In this document: positions 43,665 through 55,775 of the stretch, one piece after another
Position numbering within the stretch: position 1 is the stretch's first letter
Layout of the letters: the number at the start of each line of letters is the position of its first letter
Assembly (NCBI GenBank): GCA_905221605.1
Contig: CAJNDS010002124.1
Coordinates: 594,921-658,920 of the forward strand
Length of the DNA stretch: 64,000 nt
Source of the DNA: Symbiodinium natans
Lineage: Eukaryota; Sar; Dinophyceae; Suessiales; Symbiodiniaceae
Reading direction: 5' to 3'
Translations under genes and position numbers: made by a program
Notes under the pieces: model-generated
Database searches by the model: none
Told to the model about the DNA's origin: nothing
Seen by the model: only the letters and a program-made list of their open reading frames with translations

Positions 43665-45005
43665 CGGATTAGGATTTAGGGTTTAGGGTTCTAGAGTTTA
43701 GGGTTTAGTTTTTAGGGTGTAGGGTTTCGTGGGCTTAGGCTTTCGAAGATTCGGGGGTTTGGGGTTCAGGGTATTGTAGCTGCACTTGTTGTAAAAGCAT
43801 TGCTGAAAGTGGGGCCCTCAAGTTTCGACCCAAGAGCCTACCTCCTTGAACCATACGCTCATCCCAAGCCCTAAGCCTTAAACCTGAAGCCCTAAACCCT
43901 GATCCTCAGCCCTAAACGCCAAACCCCAAAAGCCCTCAACCCCAAACCCCCGCAACCCACCCTCAGCTGCCGCGTATGCATCTAAGCCCAAGACCTCAAA
44001 CCCTAAACCCAAACCCTAATCCCAAAACATCGTGGTCCCAAACGATGCACACTGTGGCTCTGAGGCGAAGCTTTCCGACGTGTCAGCCAAAGGAGCTGAG
44101 CTGTGAGGGCCCCCCCCCCCACGCCTTCCCTGAGGTTGCCTACTTCGTGCGTTACAAGGGTTTAGGGTTTAGACCCTAAACCCTTAAACCCTACACTCCA
44201 AACCCTAAAACCTTAAACCCGTAAATCCGAAAGAAAATAGCAATTTTTTCCCCCCCCCCCCCACCCCACCCCCTGTGTCGAAACTCCTGACAATGCTGCT
44301 ACAAGGGAGAGCGCCCTCGACCCTCATCCCTCAGTTGAGGTCTTAAGCCCCATCCCCTAAACCCCGAAGCCTGAGTGCAAGGTGCTCAGAGATTGTGGGC
44401 CAGAGACATGCCCTAGAGTCCGAGAGTCCGAGAGCCGAAACCTCTAAAGCCTAAACCCCAAACCCTTCACATCCTATTTCCAGGGAGCTTAGAGGCTAAG
44501 ACCCCAGACTCCAGACCTTCCCCCCAACTTTTGAAAGCTCGAATCAAGTTATTCACTTCCCTACACCCTGGGCCCTAGACACCTCTTGGTAGGCCCTTGG
44601 GACAGTTTGCTTTTTCCCTTTTCTGGGTTTGAGAGGGTCATGTTTAGGATTTGTTCAGAGGGCTTTAAGAGCCACCCTAGTAGGCCTTAGACTAGTGTGG
44701 TGTTTGGGGCTTAGGCTGCTTAGGATTCCGGGTTCAATTCAATCCTTTGAAGTCTGGCCATCCTCAGCACAGTGGGTGGAGAGGGCCAGAGAGCAAGCCC
44801 GTCTAAGCCATCGCACATATACCAGTCGAATGCCGGCTCTCGGTGGTGGTCTGCGGAGGCAGATGCTGCCGAATGGGAGCCCAGGAACCTCCAAGCCCTA
44901 ACCCCTTCTCGGCCTGAGGCTTAGGAGGTTTAGGAACTATGAGTTTAGGCTCTGGCGTGCACCGTCAACTCTAAGCCCTAAACCCTAAACCCTAAACCCT
45001 AAACC

Positions 45006-45037
<32 letters not shown>

Positions 45038-45048
45038 GGCCTAGGCAG
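43665..45048. other. Stretch with weak exon candidates
   Basis: Contains degenerate arrays of both orientations and poly-C tracts at about 44110 and 44251. One open segment (about 44030-44160, VPNDAHCGSEAKLSDVSAKG in one frame) ends at a TTTAGGG array. The segment 44629-44900 is open but has no motif. Nothing firm. Confidence 0.4.
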
Positions 45049-45431
45049 TGCCTGACGGTGCCGACCTCCACCTGGCATGCCGGAGAGTGTGGCAAGAAAA
45101 AGCCAGGGCTTGCGCTTCAGGGCTCGTGTTTTTGGGGGTTGCGTGTGGGGTTTAGGGTTTAGGGTTTAGGGTTTAGGGTTTAGGGTTTAGGGTTTAGGGT
45201 TTAGGGTTTAGGGTTTAGGGTTTAGGGTTTAGGGTTGGTTGAGGGTTTTAGTGGTTCAAGGACTCTCAAGAAGCCGTTAAAAGGTCTTCGGGGTACTGTC
45301 TTGGGTGTATCTCGACAAACGTGCTCAACACTACTCCCATTTTTCCGAAGGTGCCGAATGAGCTCCCCTTTGTGTTTTCTAGAAGCAAAGAAGGACGCCC
45401 TCTAGGATGGCAGAAAAGAAGAGCCCCTTGA
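45049..45431 (+). CDS. Two exon-like segments, unknown product
   Basis: 45049 to about 45128 follows acceptor ctaggcag (VPDGADLHLACRRVWQEKAR). 45351-45431 follows ttccgaag and reads VPNELPFVFSRSKEGRPLGW to TGA. They join in phase 0 if a GT donor near 45128 is used. Between them lies a pure 13-unit TTTAGGG array (45146-45236). Confidence 0.45.
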
Positions 45432-46513
45432 CCTGTAACCCATACCTTGCGTCAGCTACTAAAGGTACTCGGTTCTGGGTAAATGGGTACAGTAGCCTGG
45501 ACCTTAGACTCTCAAACCCTAAGTACTGGTTTGGTGTTCTGAAGCGGGGAACGACCACGTCAAAAGAGACCAAAAACAAAGCTGAACGCCTGAACCCCAA
45601 ACTCTCGAACCCAAGAATTCAGCATCCAAGGGGGATTCAGCATCCAGGTAGACCCAGGTAGGCTCATGGGATGTTCCATGCCCCCCTATTGGGCCAAGAG
45701 ACGTTCAGGAAGAGTGTTCGCGGAGGGTATAAGTGGCCAACCTAGCAAGTTTTCCGGTTTAGGGTTTTCTGGACCTTGGGGTTGAACCCTAAACCCTAAA
45801 CCCTAAACCCTAAACCCTAAACCCTAAACCCTAAACCCTAAACCCTAAACCCAAGGGGGGGGCCCGGAAGTTTGAGGGGAGCGTTTTAGTACGCCCTGTC
45901 TCTGCAGGGACATGGCAAGCTCGGACGGTCGCTTCTGCAGTAGGGTGTAGGGTTTAGGGTTTAGGGGTTAGGGTTTAGGGTGTACAGTGGGTGCGGGGCT
46001 TCAGGAGACTGCTTGTTGGGCCGACAACTTCTGCTAGCGTTTAGAGTTTTGGGGTGCAGGCTTTGGACGTTCAGTCTCTTTTTTTTCAGCGTTTGGGGGG
46101 TTTACAGCAAACCCCCTCAGCCCCCAAAGCCCCTCAACCCCAAAAACCCTAAACCCTAAACCCTAGCCCCTAAATCCCAAAAAAACCTGAGCCTTAAGCC
46201 CTGACAACATGTAAAACTTTCCCCAACCTGCAGCCCAGAGCCCCAACGCCGCCAAAAGCCGGTAGGGGTTTCGGGTTTTTGAGGTTTAGGGATTTTATGG
46301 TTTACGTTTTTGGGTTTTAGGGTTTCAGGGTTTTTCATGATTTTTCATTTTTGTTCAGGGTTTTTGGGTTTTTTTGGTTTGAGTGCGGAGGTTTAGGATT
46401 TAGGGTTCAAGGGTTCAGGGTTCAAGATTTGGGTTTAGGGTTTAAGATTTAGGGGTTATAAGGTATAGGGCTTGATTTAGGAAAACCTGAAACTCTAAGA
46501 TGAAGCCCCGCAG

Positions 46514-46578
46514 ATGATGAGACAGCGGCGACGCTGCTGCTGCACGAGGTGGCCATGCGCTGGCCCAAGTCAGAAGCT
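46514..46578 (+). CDS. Exon-like segment, unknown product
   Basis: Acceptor ccccgcag, then a frame reading DETAATLLLHEVAMRWPKSE. It lies 40 nt upstream of the AT-rich insert. A smaller candidate is at 45908-45943 (acceptor tctgcag). Confidence 0.4.
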
Positions 46579-46990
46579 ACACCCTAAAGGCCCTAAACCG
46601 GGTTTAGGGCTTAGGGTTGATAATATATATATATATATATATATGTATGTGTATATATATATATGGTCACACCCCCCCCCATGATCCATGTGTATCCTTT
46701 TCTTGCTTGTCCCTTCTGCACCTGTGCTTATTTGCACATATGGTTGAAGTGAAAAAAACGCCGGTATTTACGATACTTTCGTGTCTTGCCATGTCTGAAG
46801 CTACAACTTGCTAGTGATTATCTACACTTTTAAACAACAGAAATCTACAAACAGAATCCGTTTCTGGATTTGGTTTTGTGTGGTGTGCTAATCTCTGTTA
46901 TTCACTCTATAGTAGCTTCCAATATACACCTTCTTGAACTTCAACAATATTCATTGATTAGATAAATATTACCTTATAAACCATTGTATA

Positions 46991-47637
46991 ATGCATGAAC
47001 ATAAAAGAAGAGATGAAGGGGTTTCAAATAAAGCACCTAACACAAGAAGCAGACTACATAATGAAGTTAGAGACGAATTCGCAAAGACAGAGACATTTTT
47101 AACGGACACGCAAGGACTTAAATTAGCGTATGAGAGTCCTGACGGGATACCAGGATATATCAAAAATGGTTCTATTTTATACATTGCTGGGACTAGAGAT
47201 GTTTATGGTGATTGAAACCTTCCTTGATATAAGACGCAACTGACTCAGTGTTATAAAGACGTAGATAAGTTCATTCAAGATGGTTTTATTGAAATAGACG
47301 GTTAAAGAAAAGAAGAAACTGGAATTTCTGGTATTGTAAGTCACAGTTTAGGTTCAGCATCGGGACAACAAATAAACAATGATTATGGGAATGTATTCAG
47401 AAGTCGTAGCTATGGTTCTCCTTATGTATCAGGACAACGACCAGAAGACACTGGGACAAAACATATGAATACGGAAAGTAGAAGACCCCGTTAGTATGTT
47501 TGAAAAAGGAAGTATAACATCAAAGAAATCAACATTAGAGCCTCTACAAAAACATCCTTATGAAGATATAGGCAATATTCAAAACAAAGCAGGACATCTA
47601 CCTATAACCGAAGAAGAGTTTTTAACAACAGTTTGAT
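46991..47637 (+). pseudogene. Decayed class 3 lipase-like gene of an integrated element
   Basis: Opens with ATG 46991. The first 74 codons carry LYIAGTRDVYGD, like the (R)GT...DW block of class 3 lipases. In-frame TGA (47213, 47222) and TAA stops follow. The same frame later has VSHSLGSASG, matching the GHSLGG nucleophile elbow with the first Gly replaced, and RSYGSPYVSG. Near 47485 a frame shift leads to DPVSMFEKG and a conserved-looking tail. Domain order fits a lipase-type hydrolase, but at least three stops and one shift make it inactive. Similar small lipase-like proteins occur in some DNA virus-like elements (from memory). If TGA encoded Trp two of the stops would vanish, but the TAA and the shift would remain. 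Confidence 0.55.
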
Positions 47638-47887
47638 GCCATAATCATTTCATAAGAAAGCAACAACATACGAACAAATAGAGACATCGAAGATAGAGAA
47701 GCAATTTAAACAACATGCTTACGAAGAGATAAGACAGTTAGTTGAGAATAATTAAGTAGATGAAGCAGTTAAGCAGGTGAAAGGTAGGAAGAATAATAAT
47801 AGTAAGACCCTTCATATAGTTTTGAATTACTTGATTGAATACACGTTGAAGGTATGTATATGTAATCAAATTATCTATGCTTTTATA

Positions 47888-48130
47888 TATCATGGAAACT
47901 TTTGGTCCCGCAGATATCCTCATTGATAGTTTAAGTTTTCTTTGACACAAAGGTAGTTCTTATGTTAATTGTCAAGGGTTTAATACCAAAACGATTGTTG
48001 GATTTAAACCATTGCGTGGCCTCTTCTCACAAGTTAGATATTTGCCGTCAAAAAATATGGGAAACTTACCAATTGAAATAGAATTGGTAACTAATGCTAC
48101 TAATTGTATCAATAACCGCAGTCAGAATAT
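47888..48130 (+). pseudogene. Decayed structural-protein-like remnant
   Basis: From ATG 47888 a short frame reads METFGPADILIDSL, then TGA, then SYVNCQGFNTKTIVGF. After a shift near 48010 comes FSQVRYLPSKNMG and PIEIELVTN. The pattern of a YLP block followed by an IELELV strand recalls virus capsid-like proteins, but this is recollection only. Preceded by a Lys/Glu-rich frame (about 47660-47830) with stops. Confidence 0.3.
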
Positions 48131-48149
48131 CAAGAGATTTCGGGAAAAC

Positions 48150-49225
48150 TCGAGCCGGCTCGAATTTTCCGAAAAATCTCCAGGCACCAGGTCACCACAA
48201 CTCGAGCAGGCTCGAATTTTCCAAAAAAAACCTACATTCTGTCATCTATGAGACCTTGGGGTCACACAGCCATGGTTTCAGCATATTTTTTAGAAAATTC
48301 GAGCCGGCTCGAATTTTCCGAAAATTCTTGAAGCTCCAGGTCTCGAAAACTCGAGCAGGCTCGAATTTTCCAAAAAAAACCTAAATTATGTCATCTATGA
48401 GGCCTTGGGGTCACACAGCTATGGTTTCAGCATTTTTTTTAGAAAACTCGAGCCGGCTCGAATTTTCCGAAAATTCTTGAAGCTCCAGGTCTCGAAAACT
48501 CGAGCAGGCTCGAATTTTCCAAAAAAAACCTAAATTATGTCATCTATGAGGCCTTGGGGTCACACAGCTATGGTTTCAGCATTTTTTTAGAAAACTCGAG
48601 CCGGCTCGAATTTTCCGAAAATTCTTGAAGCTCCAGGTCTCGAAAACTCGAGCAGGCTCGAATTTTCCAAAAAAAACCGAACTTTCAGGATCTACCGGGC
48701 TGCTGGAGCCATAGATCCTGAAATTTAGGTTTTTTTTGGAAAATTCGAGCCTGGTCGTGTTTCGGCAATCTACTGTGTCAGTTTTTTTTGGAAAATTCGA
48801 GCCGGCTCGAATTTTCCTAAAATTCTTGAAGCTTTAGGTCCCAGAAACTCGAGCAGGCTCGAATTTTCCAAAAAAAAACCGAACTTTCAGGATCTACCGG
48901 GCTGCTGGAGCCATAGATCCTGAAATTTAGGTTTTTTTTGGAAAATTCGAGCCTGGTCGTGTTTCGGCAATCTACTGTGTCAGTTTTTTTTGGAAAATTC
49001 GAGCCGGCTCGAATTTTCCTAAAATTCTTGAAGCTTTAGGTCCCAGAAACTCGAGCAGGCTCGAATTTTCCAAAAAAAACCAACTTTCAGGATCTACCGG
49101 GCTGCTGGAGCCATAGATCCTGAAATTTAGGTTTTTTTGGAAAATTCGAGCCTGGTCGTGTTTCGGCAATCTACTGTGTCAGTTTTTTTTGGAAAATTCG
49201 AGCCGGCTCGAATTTTCTAAAACAG
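48150..49225. repeat. Palindrome-rich composite satellite
   Basis: Built from aaaactcgagccggctcgaattttcc, whose core TCGAGCCGGCTCGA is a perfect 14-bp palindrome, and the near-palindrome ctcgagcaggctcgaa. First part: units of about 148-150 bp (palindrome at 48150, 48300, 48449, 48597). Second part: three units of about 200 bp containing a hairpin (ttcaggatct ... agatcctgaa; at about 48685, 48888, 49083). Near-identical units indicate recent amplification. Confidence 0.9.
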
Positions 49226-49399
49226 CATGATTTTTTCGGGTATTTTTCTACCTTGTTGATGTAAATGACCTGCCTGACTTGAAATGATATAGGTTTTTAT
49301 CGGCCCTGTCGGTGTTTTTGTCGCTAGCTCATAGCCCCCTCTCCTCCCAAGATCCATCTGTTTCGAAGCAGAAACGTGGATCATGGGGGGGGGGCGTGA

Positions 49400-49434
<35 letters not shown>

Positions 49435-49882
49435 GGGTTTAGGGTTTTGGGTATCCGCCCCCACCTTCACCACCTCCAAACAGTTGAGACTTTTTTGCGG
49501 CCTAAACCCTAAACCCTGACCCCTAAACCCTAAACCCTAAACCCCAAACCCAACACCGGCTTGGCCTCTTGCAACCTCGCTGTGGAGCACGGACTGGATT
49601 TGAAACCAAGGATCTCGAAGCTCCATTTCGGGCTTATTGGGGTTTGGGGTTTAGGGTTTAGGCTGACCTCCATTGTAGGACCGGGGCCAGCTTTGAAGGT
49701 CGTGAAGCGCGCCACAGGTTTTGCCGTGCTCAGTTGGGACACAAGAGAGTGTTGAGTTGGGCGATGCAGACTCACTTGCCGCAAATTGTTGTGAACTTAT
49801 CTCGCTTGGCAGCTACTGGGCTGGTGCTGGCCTTGTAACTTCGACTGGTGAGTCGACATGTCGACATCTAGAGAATGGTTAG

Positions 49883-50018
49883 ACAGTTCCATTTCCGGCC
49901 ATGGTTCTCTGTAATGCTTTACTCTAACTTTAGATCCTGGGCCTTTTTGGGTTTATTGGGTTTCTTGATAAGGCAGCTAAAAATTAAATTTATAGCTACC
50001 CTGCCAAGTGCAGCCAAG
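49883..50018 (+). mobile_element. Introner-like element H, copy 1 (108 bp, 49911-50018)
   Basis: Begins GTAATGCTTTACTCTAACTT and ends AAGTGCAGCCAAG, so it has GT...AG ends. The 28 nt before it (49883-49910) follow a possible acceptor (ggttag) and may be a tiny exon. About 90% identical to 63048-63155, with exactly the same length. Confidence 0.65.
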
Positions 50019-50725
50019 GGTTGTATGCATTCACGACCCTAAACTCCAAACCCCAAACCCTAAGCCCTATTGCCTATAGGGGCTGCGGAGTGAGCTCGTG
50101 GCTGAATGTTTTCTCACAGTTCCTGACTGAGAGCATGGCTCCTTTGAGATGCTTTATTAGGGGTATGAGGTTTAGGGTTTAGGGTTTGTGGTTTAGGGTT
50201 TTAGGGTTTTAGGGTTTGAGGCAGTAGGGTTTTGGGGTGTGGCGTTTTGAGACCAAGAGGGTTTGGGCCTTTAAGATTCATAATGCCACGTTTTTCGGTA
50301 GAGCGTCTGACATCAAGTTCGCGTACATAGTCCCAGATTGTGTGTTCGCACCAATGCCCTCACATCCCTCACACAGTAAGAAATTGTAGTCATTACCTCC
50401 GGTAAATATAGGGGGGGCCCTATATACTTGGAAGCTCTTGGTTTGACTTAGTAAGTCTACTTCGTATCCCCTATAAACCTGCTAAGAATCCCCATAACTA
50501 AACCCTAAACCCTAGGGGGGAGGGGTGGGGGTACAAGGTATATTGGGGAATTAGGGGGCTGTTGCCTCTCGGTGTGGCAACTCCCGTAGCTGCCTCGGAC
50601 CCTAAACCCCCCAATTCCTGAAGCCCTCATCCCTAAACCCAAGAGTTTAGGGTTTAGGGTTTAGGGTTTAGGGTTTAGGGTTTAGGGTTTAGGGCTAAAC
50701 CCTATAACCCGCAACCCTACCACAG

Positions 50726-51052
50726 AAGCCTTGTTGCAAGCCACCGAACCTGCGGGGGCCTCCGAAAGGTCCTGGAGCGCTTCCGGCGACTCAGCACAAG
50801 TGTTCTCAGGGGTAGAGGTCCCCAAACCCTAAGCCCTAAGCCCTAAGCCCTGAGCCCTGAGCCCTGAGCCCTAAGCCCTAAGCCCTAAGCGCCTAAGCCC
50901 TAAACCCTAAGGATATAGGGCTTCAGGGCTTGTGCGCGCTTTGGGTAACTCTTGTTTTCTTCTGAAGTGTGGAGAATGGCCGTTCTGCACTTCAGCTCGG
51001 TGGGTTCGTTGGAAGATTTTTCGGGGTTGGAGACGTGGCCTGCCGGCCCGAG
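50726..51052 (+). CDS. Two exon-like segments, unknown product
   Basis: 50726-50811 follows accacag and reads ALLQATEPAGASERSWSASG..., ending near a GTAGAG donor. 50968 to about 51052 follows ttctgaag and is open in more than one frame (for example MAVLHFSSVGSLEDFSGLE). Different-strand arrays lie between and after them. They lie upstream of the 51400-55941 gene and may belong to it. Confidence 0.4.
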
Positions 51053-51140
51053 GGTTGAGGGTTGAGGGTTGAGGGTTTAGGGTTTAGGGTTTAGGGTTTA
51101 GGGTTTAGGGTTTAGGGTTAGGGTTTAGCAGAGTTTAGAG

Positions 51141-51230
51141 TTGGGATGTTCCCCCCCTATGCTACCAGTCCTGACTAGGGATGTATGATCCCTACTAAGG
51201 ACCGCTCGTATCAGGGGGGGAACATCCCAA
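51141..51230. mobile_element. MITE family D, copy 4
   Basis: 90 bp, TTGGGATGTTCCCCCCCTAT...GGGGGGGAACATCCCAA, the most symmetric copy; inner arms gtcctgactagggat / atccctactaaggac. No 10-bp duplication seen. Confidence 0.8.
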
Positions 51231-51399
51231 GGCTTGCGGTTTAGAGTTTATGAAATTACGGGACTTGGGTTTGGGGTTTTGGGTTTAGGGGCCGACCTTT
51301 TCGGTGCTCTAGCCGCCGCCATTTATGGACACTTAAGCCTAGGTAAGGTGATTTAAGGGGGGGCACCTAGGGGGGGGGGGGTAATATAGAGGGTAGCAG

Positions 51400-54300
51400 G
51401 GAAACCCACGAAATCCATCCGATTCAAGAAGGAAAGCTGCTGTTCGTGACGACGGTTGAAGTGTGGGGCTTCGTGTTACAGCCGGCAGGCTGTCAAGAGC
51501 ATCTCAATGCAAAGGCCTATGCACAATGTACACCGGTGCTTCTAAGCAAAGGTATGGTAAACCTACGCATCTGCATGCAGAGAAGGAGAGATCACAGCCC
51601 GTAATCTTCAGATTGGCTGTTAAACTGCTATATCAGCAAGATGGATACCTTAAACAAAGGGGCCCTCTTTTTTGGTAGCAGGTTCCCTTACAAAGTAGCC
51701 AACAACAAAAAGGGTACCCGGCACCCTTATTATGCTGGCCTACCAAGAACCCTAAAAGACTCATGGCTCTAAACCTGAAACCCTAAAGCCCTAAGCCCAT
51801 CTTAAACAGGCTGCCGCCCCGCATCTGTTGTTTCACGTGTGGTTGAAACTTTCCCTTCCTGGTTGTGTTTCACATAGCCCCCGGAACCCTATAAGCCCTG
51901 AACCCTAAACCCCTCAAGGTTAGGGGTTTAGGGGTGTAGGGTTTAGACTGTAGGGTTTAGGATGTAGGTACACACCTCACACCACTTGCCTTTAACCCAA
52001 ATTCCGCAGCCTGCAAGTTCTAAGCCATGCCATAGGCCGTGCCACCAGCACACTGCGTGAGCAGCACTTTGCCGCGGGCCTACGAGCTTGGGGTTTAAGG
52101 AATAGGGTTTAGGTTGAGGGTTTTGGGTTAGAAAGTTTTGGGTCTAGGGTGTAGGGTTTAGGGTTTTAGGGTTTAGGTCGTGCAGGGTTTAGGGGTTTAG
52201 GGTTTGAGGGTTTCGGGTTTGAAGGTTTAGGGTATAGGTAAACCCTAAACCCCAAACCCCTACATGTGTGTTGAGGAGGAATGGCCCTCAGCGGTTTAGG
52301 GGTTTTGCAGTGTGCAGCGTGACACCTTAAGCCTATACTGGCGTGGGGTCTGGAGTGTCTTACTGTTGGTTAGTAGGGAATGGGGGAATGTCGGTACCCA
52401 CCCTAGACCCTAAACCCTAAACCCTAAACCCTGAACCCCTGCTAACCAACACAAAGGTGTAGGGTTTAGGGGGGACACCCCATGGCAGGGAACTGGGTGG
52501 CTTCGGGTCCAAGACCCCGAACAATCCGGAGCCCTAAGCCCTAAACCCTAAACCCTAAACCCTAAACCCTAAACCCTAAACCCTAAACCCTAAACCCTAA
52601 ACCCTAAACCCTAAACCCTAAACCCTAAACCCTAAACCCTAAACCCCCTAAACCCTAAACCCTAACCCTAAACCCTAAACCCTAAACCCTAAACCCTAAA
52701 CCCTAAACCCTAAACCCTAAACACCAAGCCAAGGAGAAGATCTTCGGGAAGTTGGCCCACCCCTTCGCATGGGAGGCTGTGAGCGGTTCACTCTGTAGTC
52801 GGACATCGCCCTGACCCTCGACTCTGTTCTAGATTGAAAGTTGAGGTTTAGATTTTATAGGGTTTAGGGTTTAGGGTTTAGGGTTTCGGGTTTAGGGTTT
52901 AGGGTTTAGGGTTCAGTGGCTGAATGCTCTACATAAACATCCTCACTCCTCAGTGAGAACCCCTCAGCCCTACTGCAACCCTGAACAATCCAGCTTCTTG
53001 TAGGTGTGTATCTAAGAGCTTACCCAGCCTTGCCCTGGCTAAGGGCCCATGCACGTAAATGGTGCGCACTGTACCCTGTACCCTGAACCCTAAACCCTAA
53101 ACCCTAAACCCTAAACCCTAAACCCTAAACCCTAAACCCTAAACCCTAAACTCTAGCTAGGTACAAGAGCCCTCGGACCTCTGAGACTCTTGGGAAATAC
53201 CCCCAAGGCTTTTCTTTGTGTTAAGGTCGAAATCCGGTCAACCCTAAACCCTAAACCCTAAACCCTAAACCCTAAACCCTAAACCCTAAACCCTAAACCT
53301 AGACCCAAAGCCCAAGAATGGTTCAAGGCTGAGGCTTCGTTCGGGTTTTGTACTTAGCTTCAGGTCTTTAGGAAGTTCGGGGCGACCCAGGGCTTAGGGT
53401 TTCGGGCTTTGGGCTTGGGGTTTGCGGTCGAGCGTTTGAAAGTCCGGGTTCAGCATCTCAAGTCGAAGCATTCACTGAACCCTTGCCCACGAACTTTTCC
53501 AGACTGTTCCACGATGCCCACGAAAGTTCGCACGTTTTGCCCAACGCCCGCCATTTTTCGCACAACGCCCATGAGATTTTGCACAAGGTCCGCACGATGC
53601 CCACGAATGAGTGAAGGGTTTCAACACACATGTGAAGTTGAGATATGTGAAGTTGAGGTTCGGGTTTAGGCTCCTAACCACGCAGGTGAAGGCACGCGGC
53701 CCCCTTGGCGTGCATGTGAAGGCGCGGCCCGCAAGTAGTTGGGTTTTAGGGGGCGGGGTTGAGGGTTCTGGGGTTGGGGGTTAGGGTTTAGGGCTATAGG
53801 GTTTAGGGCTGGGTTTTGCTCATCATGAGCTGAGAATCGCATGATAACCAGGGTGTTTACAAGGATGTTTCGGGCCCATAGAACTTAAAAAAGTATTGCT
53901 AAGTCAACCAGAAAGCCTTGTCCTGGGTTTAGGACCCAAGAACCCTGAATGCAACACGCCGACAAACCTTCAGCCTGCTTCGTAAATGGGCTGGGGGAAC
54001 TCAGTAGCAAGCAGAGTTCAGCGTTAGTCGGTTTTTGCGGGCGTGGAGGGTCTAAGGAAGAAACATGGTCTCTGAATATGGTTGCTTACCTTCTTTAAAT
54101 CCTTTCGACCCTAAACCCTAACCCTAAATCACCTTCTTTAAAGGGTTCTTAAGTATGGGCCTGGGTTGTATACCGTGTATGTGGGGTATGATGTAGGGGC
54201 TTACTGTGCCAAAGACCTCAGGGCGCTTACAAAGCAGTGGCAGGTTACCGATTCAGGCTGTCATGAAGTAAACCCCCATTCGCGTGCATGGACTTGAGAA

Positions 54301-55743
54301 ACAGCTTCCTAAACCCTAAACCCTAAACCCTAAACCCTAAACCCTAAACCCTAAACCCTAAACCCTAGGTTTAGGGTTTAGGGTGACCTTCGGCAAGTTC
54401 ATGGATAGGTAGCAGCCTGCCAGGCCGCTTTCTTTCGCAACTTGGGGTCATGTCGAGACACCGCCCACGAAGAAGAGGGCGCGACAAATGGACTCGTTTT
54501 AGGGTTTAGGGTTTGGGGTTTAGGGTTTAGGGTTTAGGGGTTCCCAAACCCTAAACCTTCGAGAGCCTGGACTCTACAAGTCCTGACAAGGTGCACCCGG
54601 AGGACTTCCGAGGGCCCCGGAGCGATTTGCGCTTCTACGTCGGAGCCACCAAGGGGTTTGAGGGCTTCAGGGGGGTTTGGGGTTCAGGGGTTAGGGGTTT
54701 TAGGGGTTTCAGGGGTTCAGGGTTTTAGGGTTTAGGGGTTGTAGGGGTTTTAGGGGTTCAGGGGTTCAGGGGTTCAGGGGTTCAGGGGTTCAGGGGTTCA
54801 GGGGTTCAGGGGTTCCAGGGGTTCAGGGGTTTTAGGGGTTCAGGGGTTTTAGGGGTTCAGGGTTTCAGGGTTTAGGGGTTTAGAGGGACTTGGCTTGCAG
54901 TAGGTTTGGAGGGGGGGAGGTAAAAAAGGGACCTAATGCTCCCACCGCAGTGATTGTTCAGGGTGCACGGGAGGATGAAGTTCCTGAGACCCTATTTACC
55001 TCCAGTGTTAAGGGTTGTTCCTACTAATTTAGTATTAGGTAAAAGCTGTTAGTAAATAGGGACCCAGGTTGGGATTCAGGACCTTCCTTTTTGGCCATGG
55101 GGGTTGGGCTTTCAACTAAAAGGGTCCTTAAGCGAAGGAGCGGCTTTAGGGAAGCTTAGGGAGCCTTGGGGAGTAGTGGGAGTATTAGGTCGTAGACCGA
55201 TCTTGAACGCCCCTCCCTCTGAGCTACATGGTCCCTCATTATGGTCCCTTACCTTCTTCGAAGGATTCTGAAGCATGGGCCCTTGGGTTTTGTTAGGGTA
55301 AATCAGGGTTATATGAAAGGAGTCTCCATTTGAGGGCCCATACTAGAGGACCGTGAAACTACCCTAAGACTCCCTTAAGGCCGTATGTTCAGGGGCAGCG
55401 AGTTTTAGGCGGGTGGGAGGGCACGTCTACACTGACATGCCTATATGCCTCCCCGTCAACCCTAAACCCTAAACCCTAAACCCTAAACCCTAAACCCTAA
55501 ACCCTAAAACCCCTAGCCCTTGACATGCCCCCTAACCACCTTAACCGATCTAACACACTAACCCTTGACATGCCTCAATAGACTCTGGCTCTGCGTGTGA
55601 TCAAGCCCGAAGCCTCAAACCCGCAACCCATAGCGGCGCACAAAGACCGCTCTGTGTTGTGGGTATATATGTATATATACACTTACGTATAGACGAAGCC
55701 CCAACCCTAGGTCCCAATCATTTTCGAAGCGTATCTATAGTTC

Positions 55744-55775
<32 letters not shown>

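Larger units (their letters stand above)
46618..49431. mobile_element. AT-rich insert bounded by (TA)n, virus-like
   Basis: About 2.8 kb lacking any TTTAGGG/CCCTAAA, clearly AT-richer than its surroundings, with (TA)n tracts at both ends (46621-46663 and 49402-49431). It holds two decayed virus-like genes on the + strand (46991-47637, about 47888-48130) and then a palindromic satellite (48150-49225). Base composition and lack of host repeats suggest foreign origin, probably an integrated DNA virus or virus-derived element. The (TA)n may be the insertion site or a later expansion. Confidence 0.6.

Noticed and set aside
47210-47480. Alternative genetic code (TGA = Trp) in the virus-like gene
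   Set aside because: Reading TGA as Trp would remove two stops, but a TAA stop and a frame shift remain, so decay is the simpler reading.
48150-49225. CRISPR array
   Set aside because: Units are about 150-200 bp, near-identical throughout, with no unique spacers, in a eukaryotic setting.
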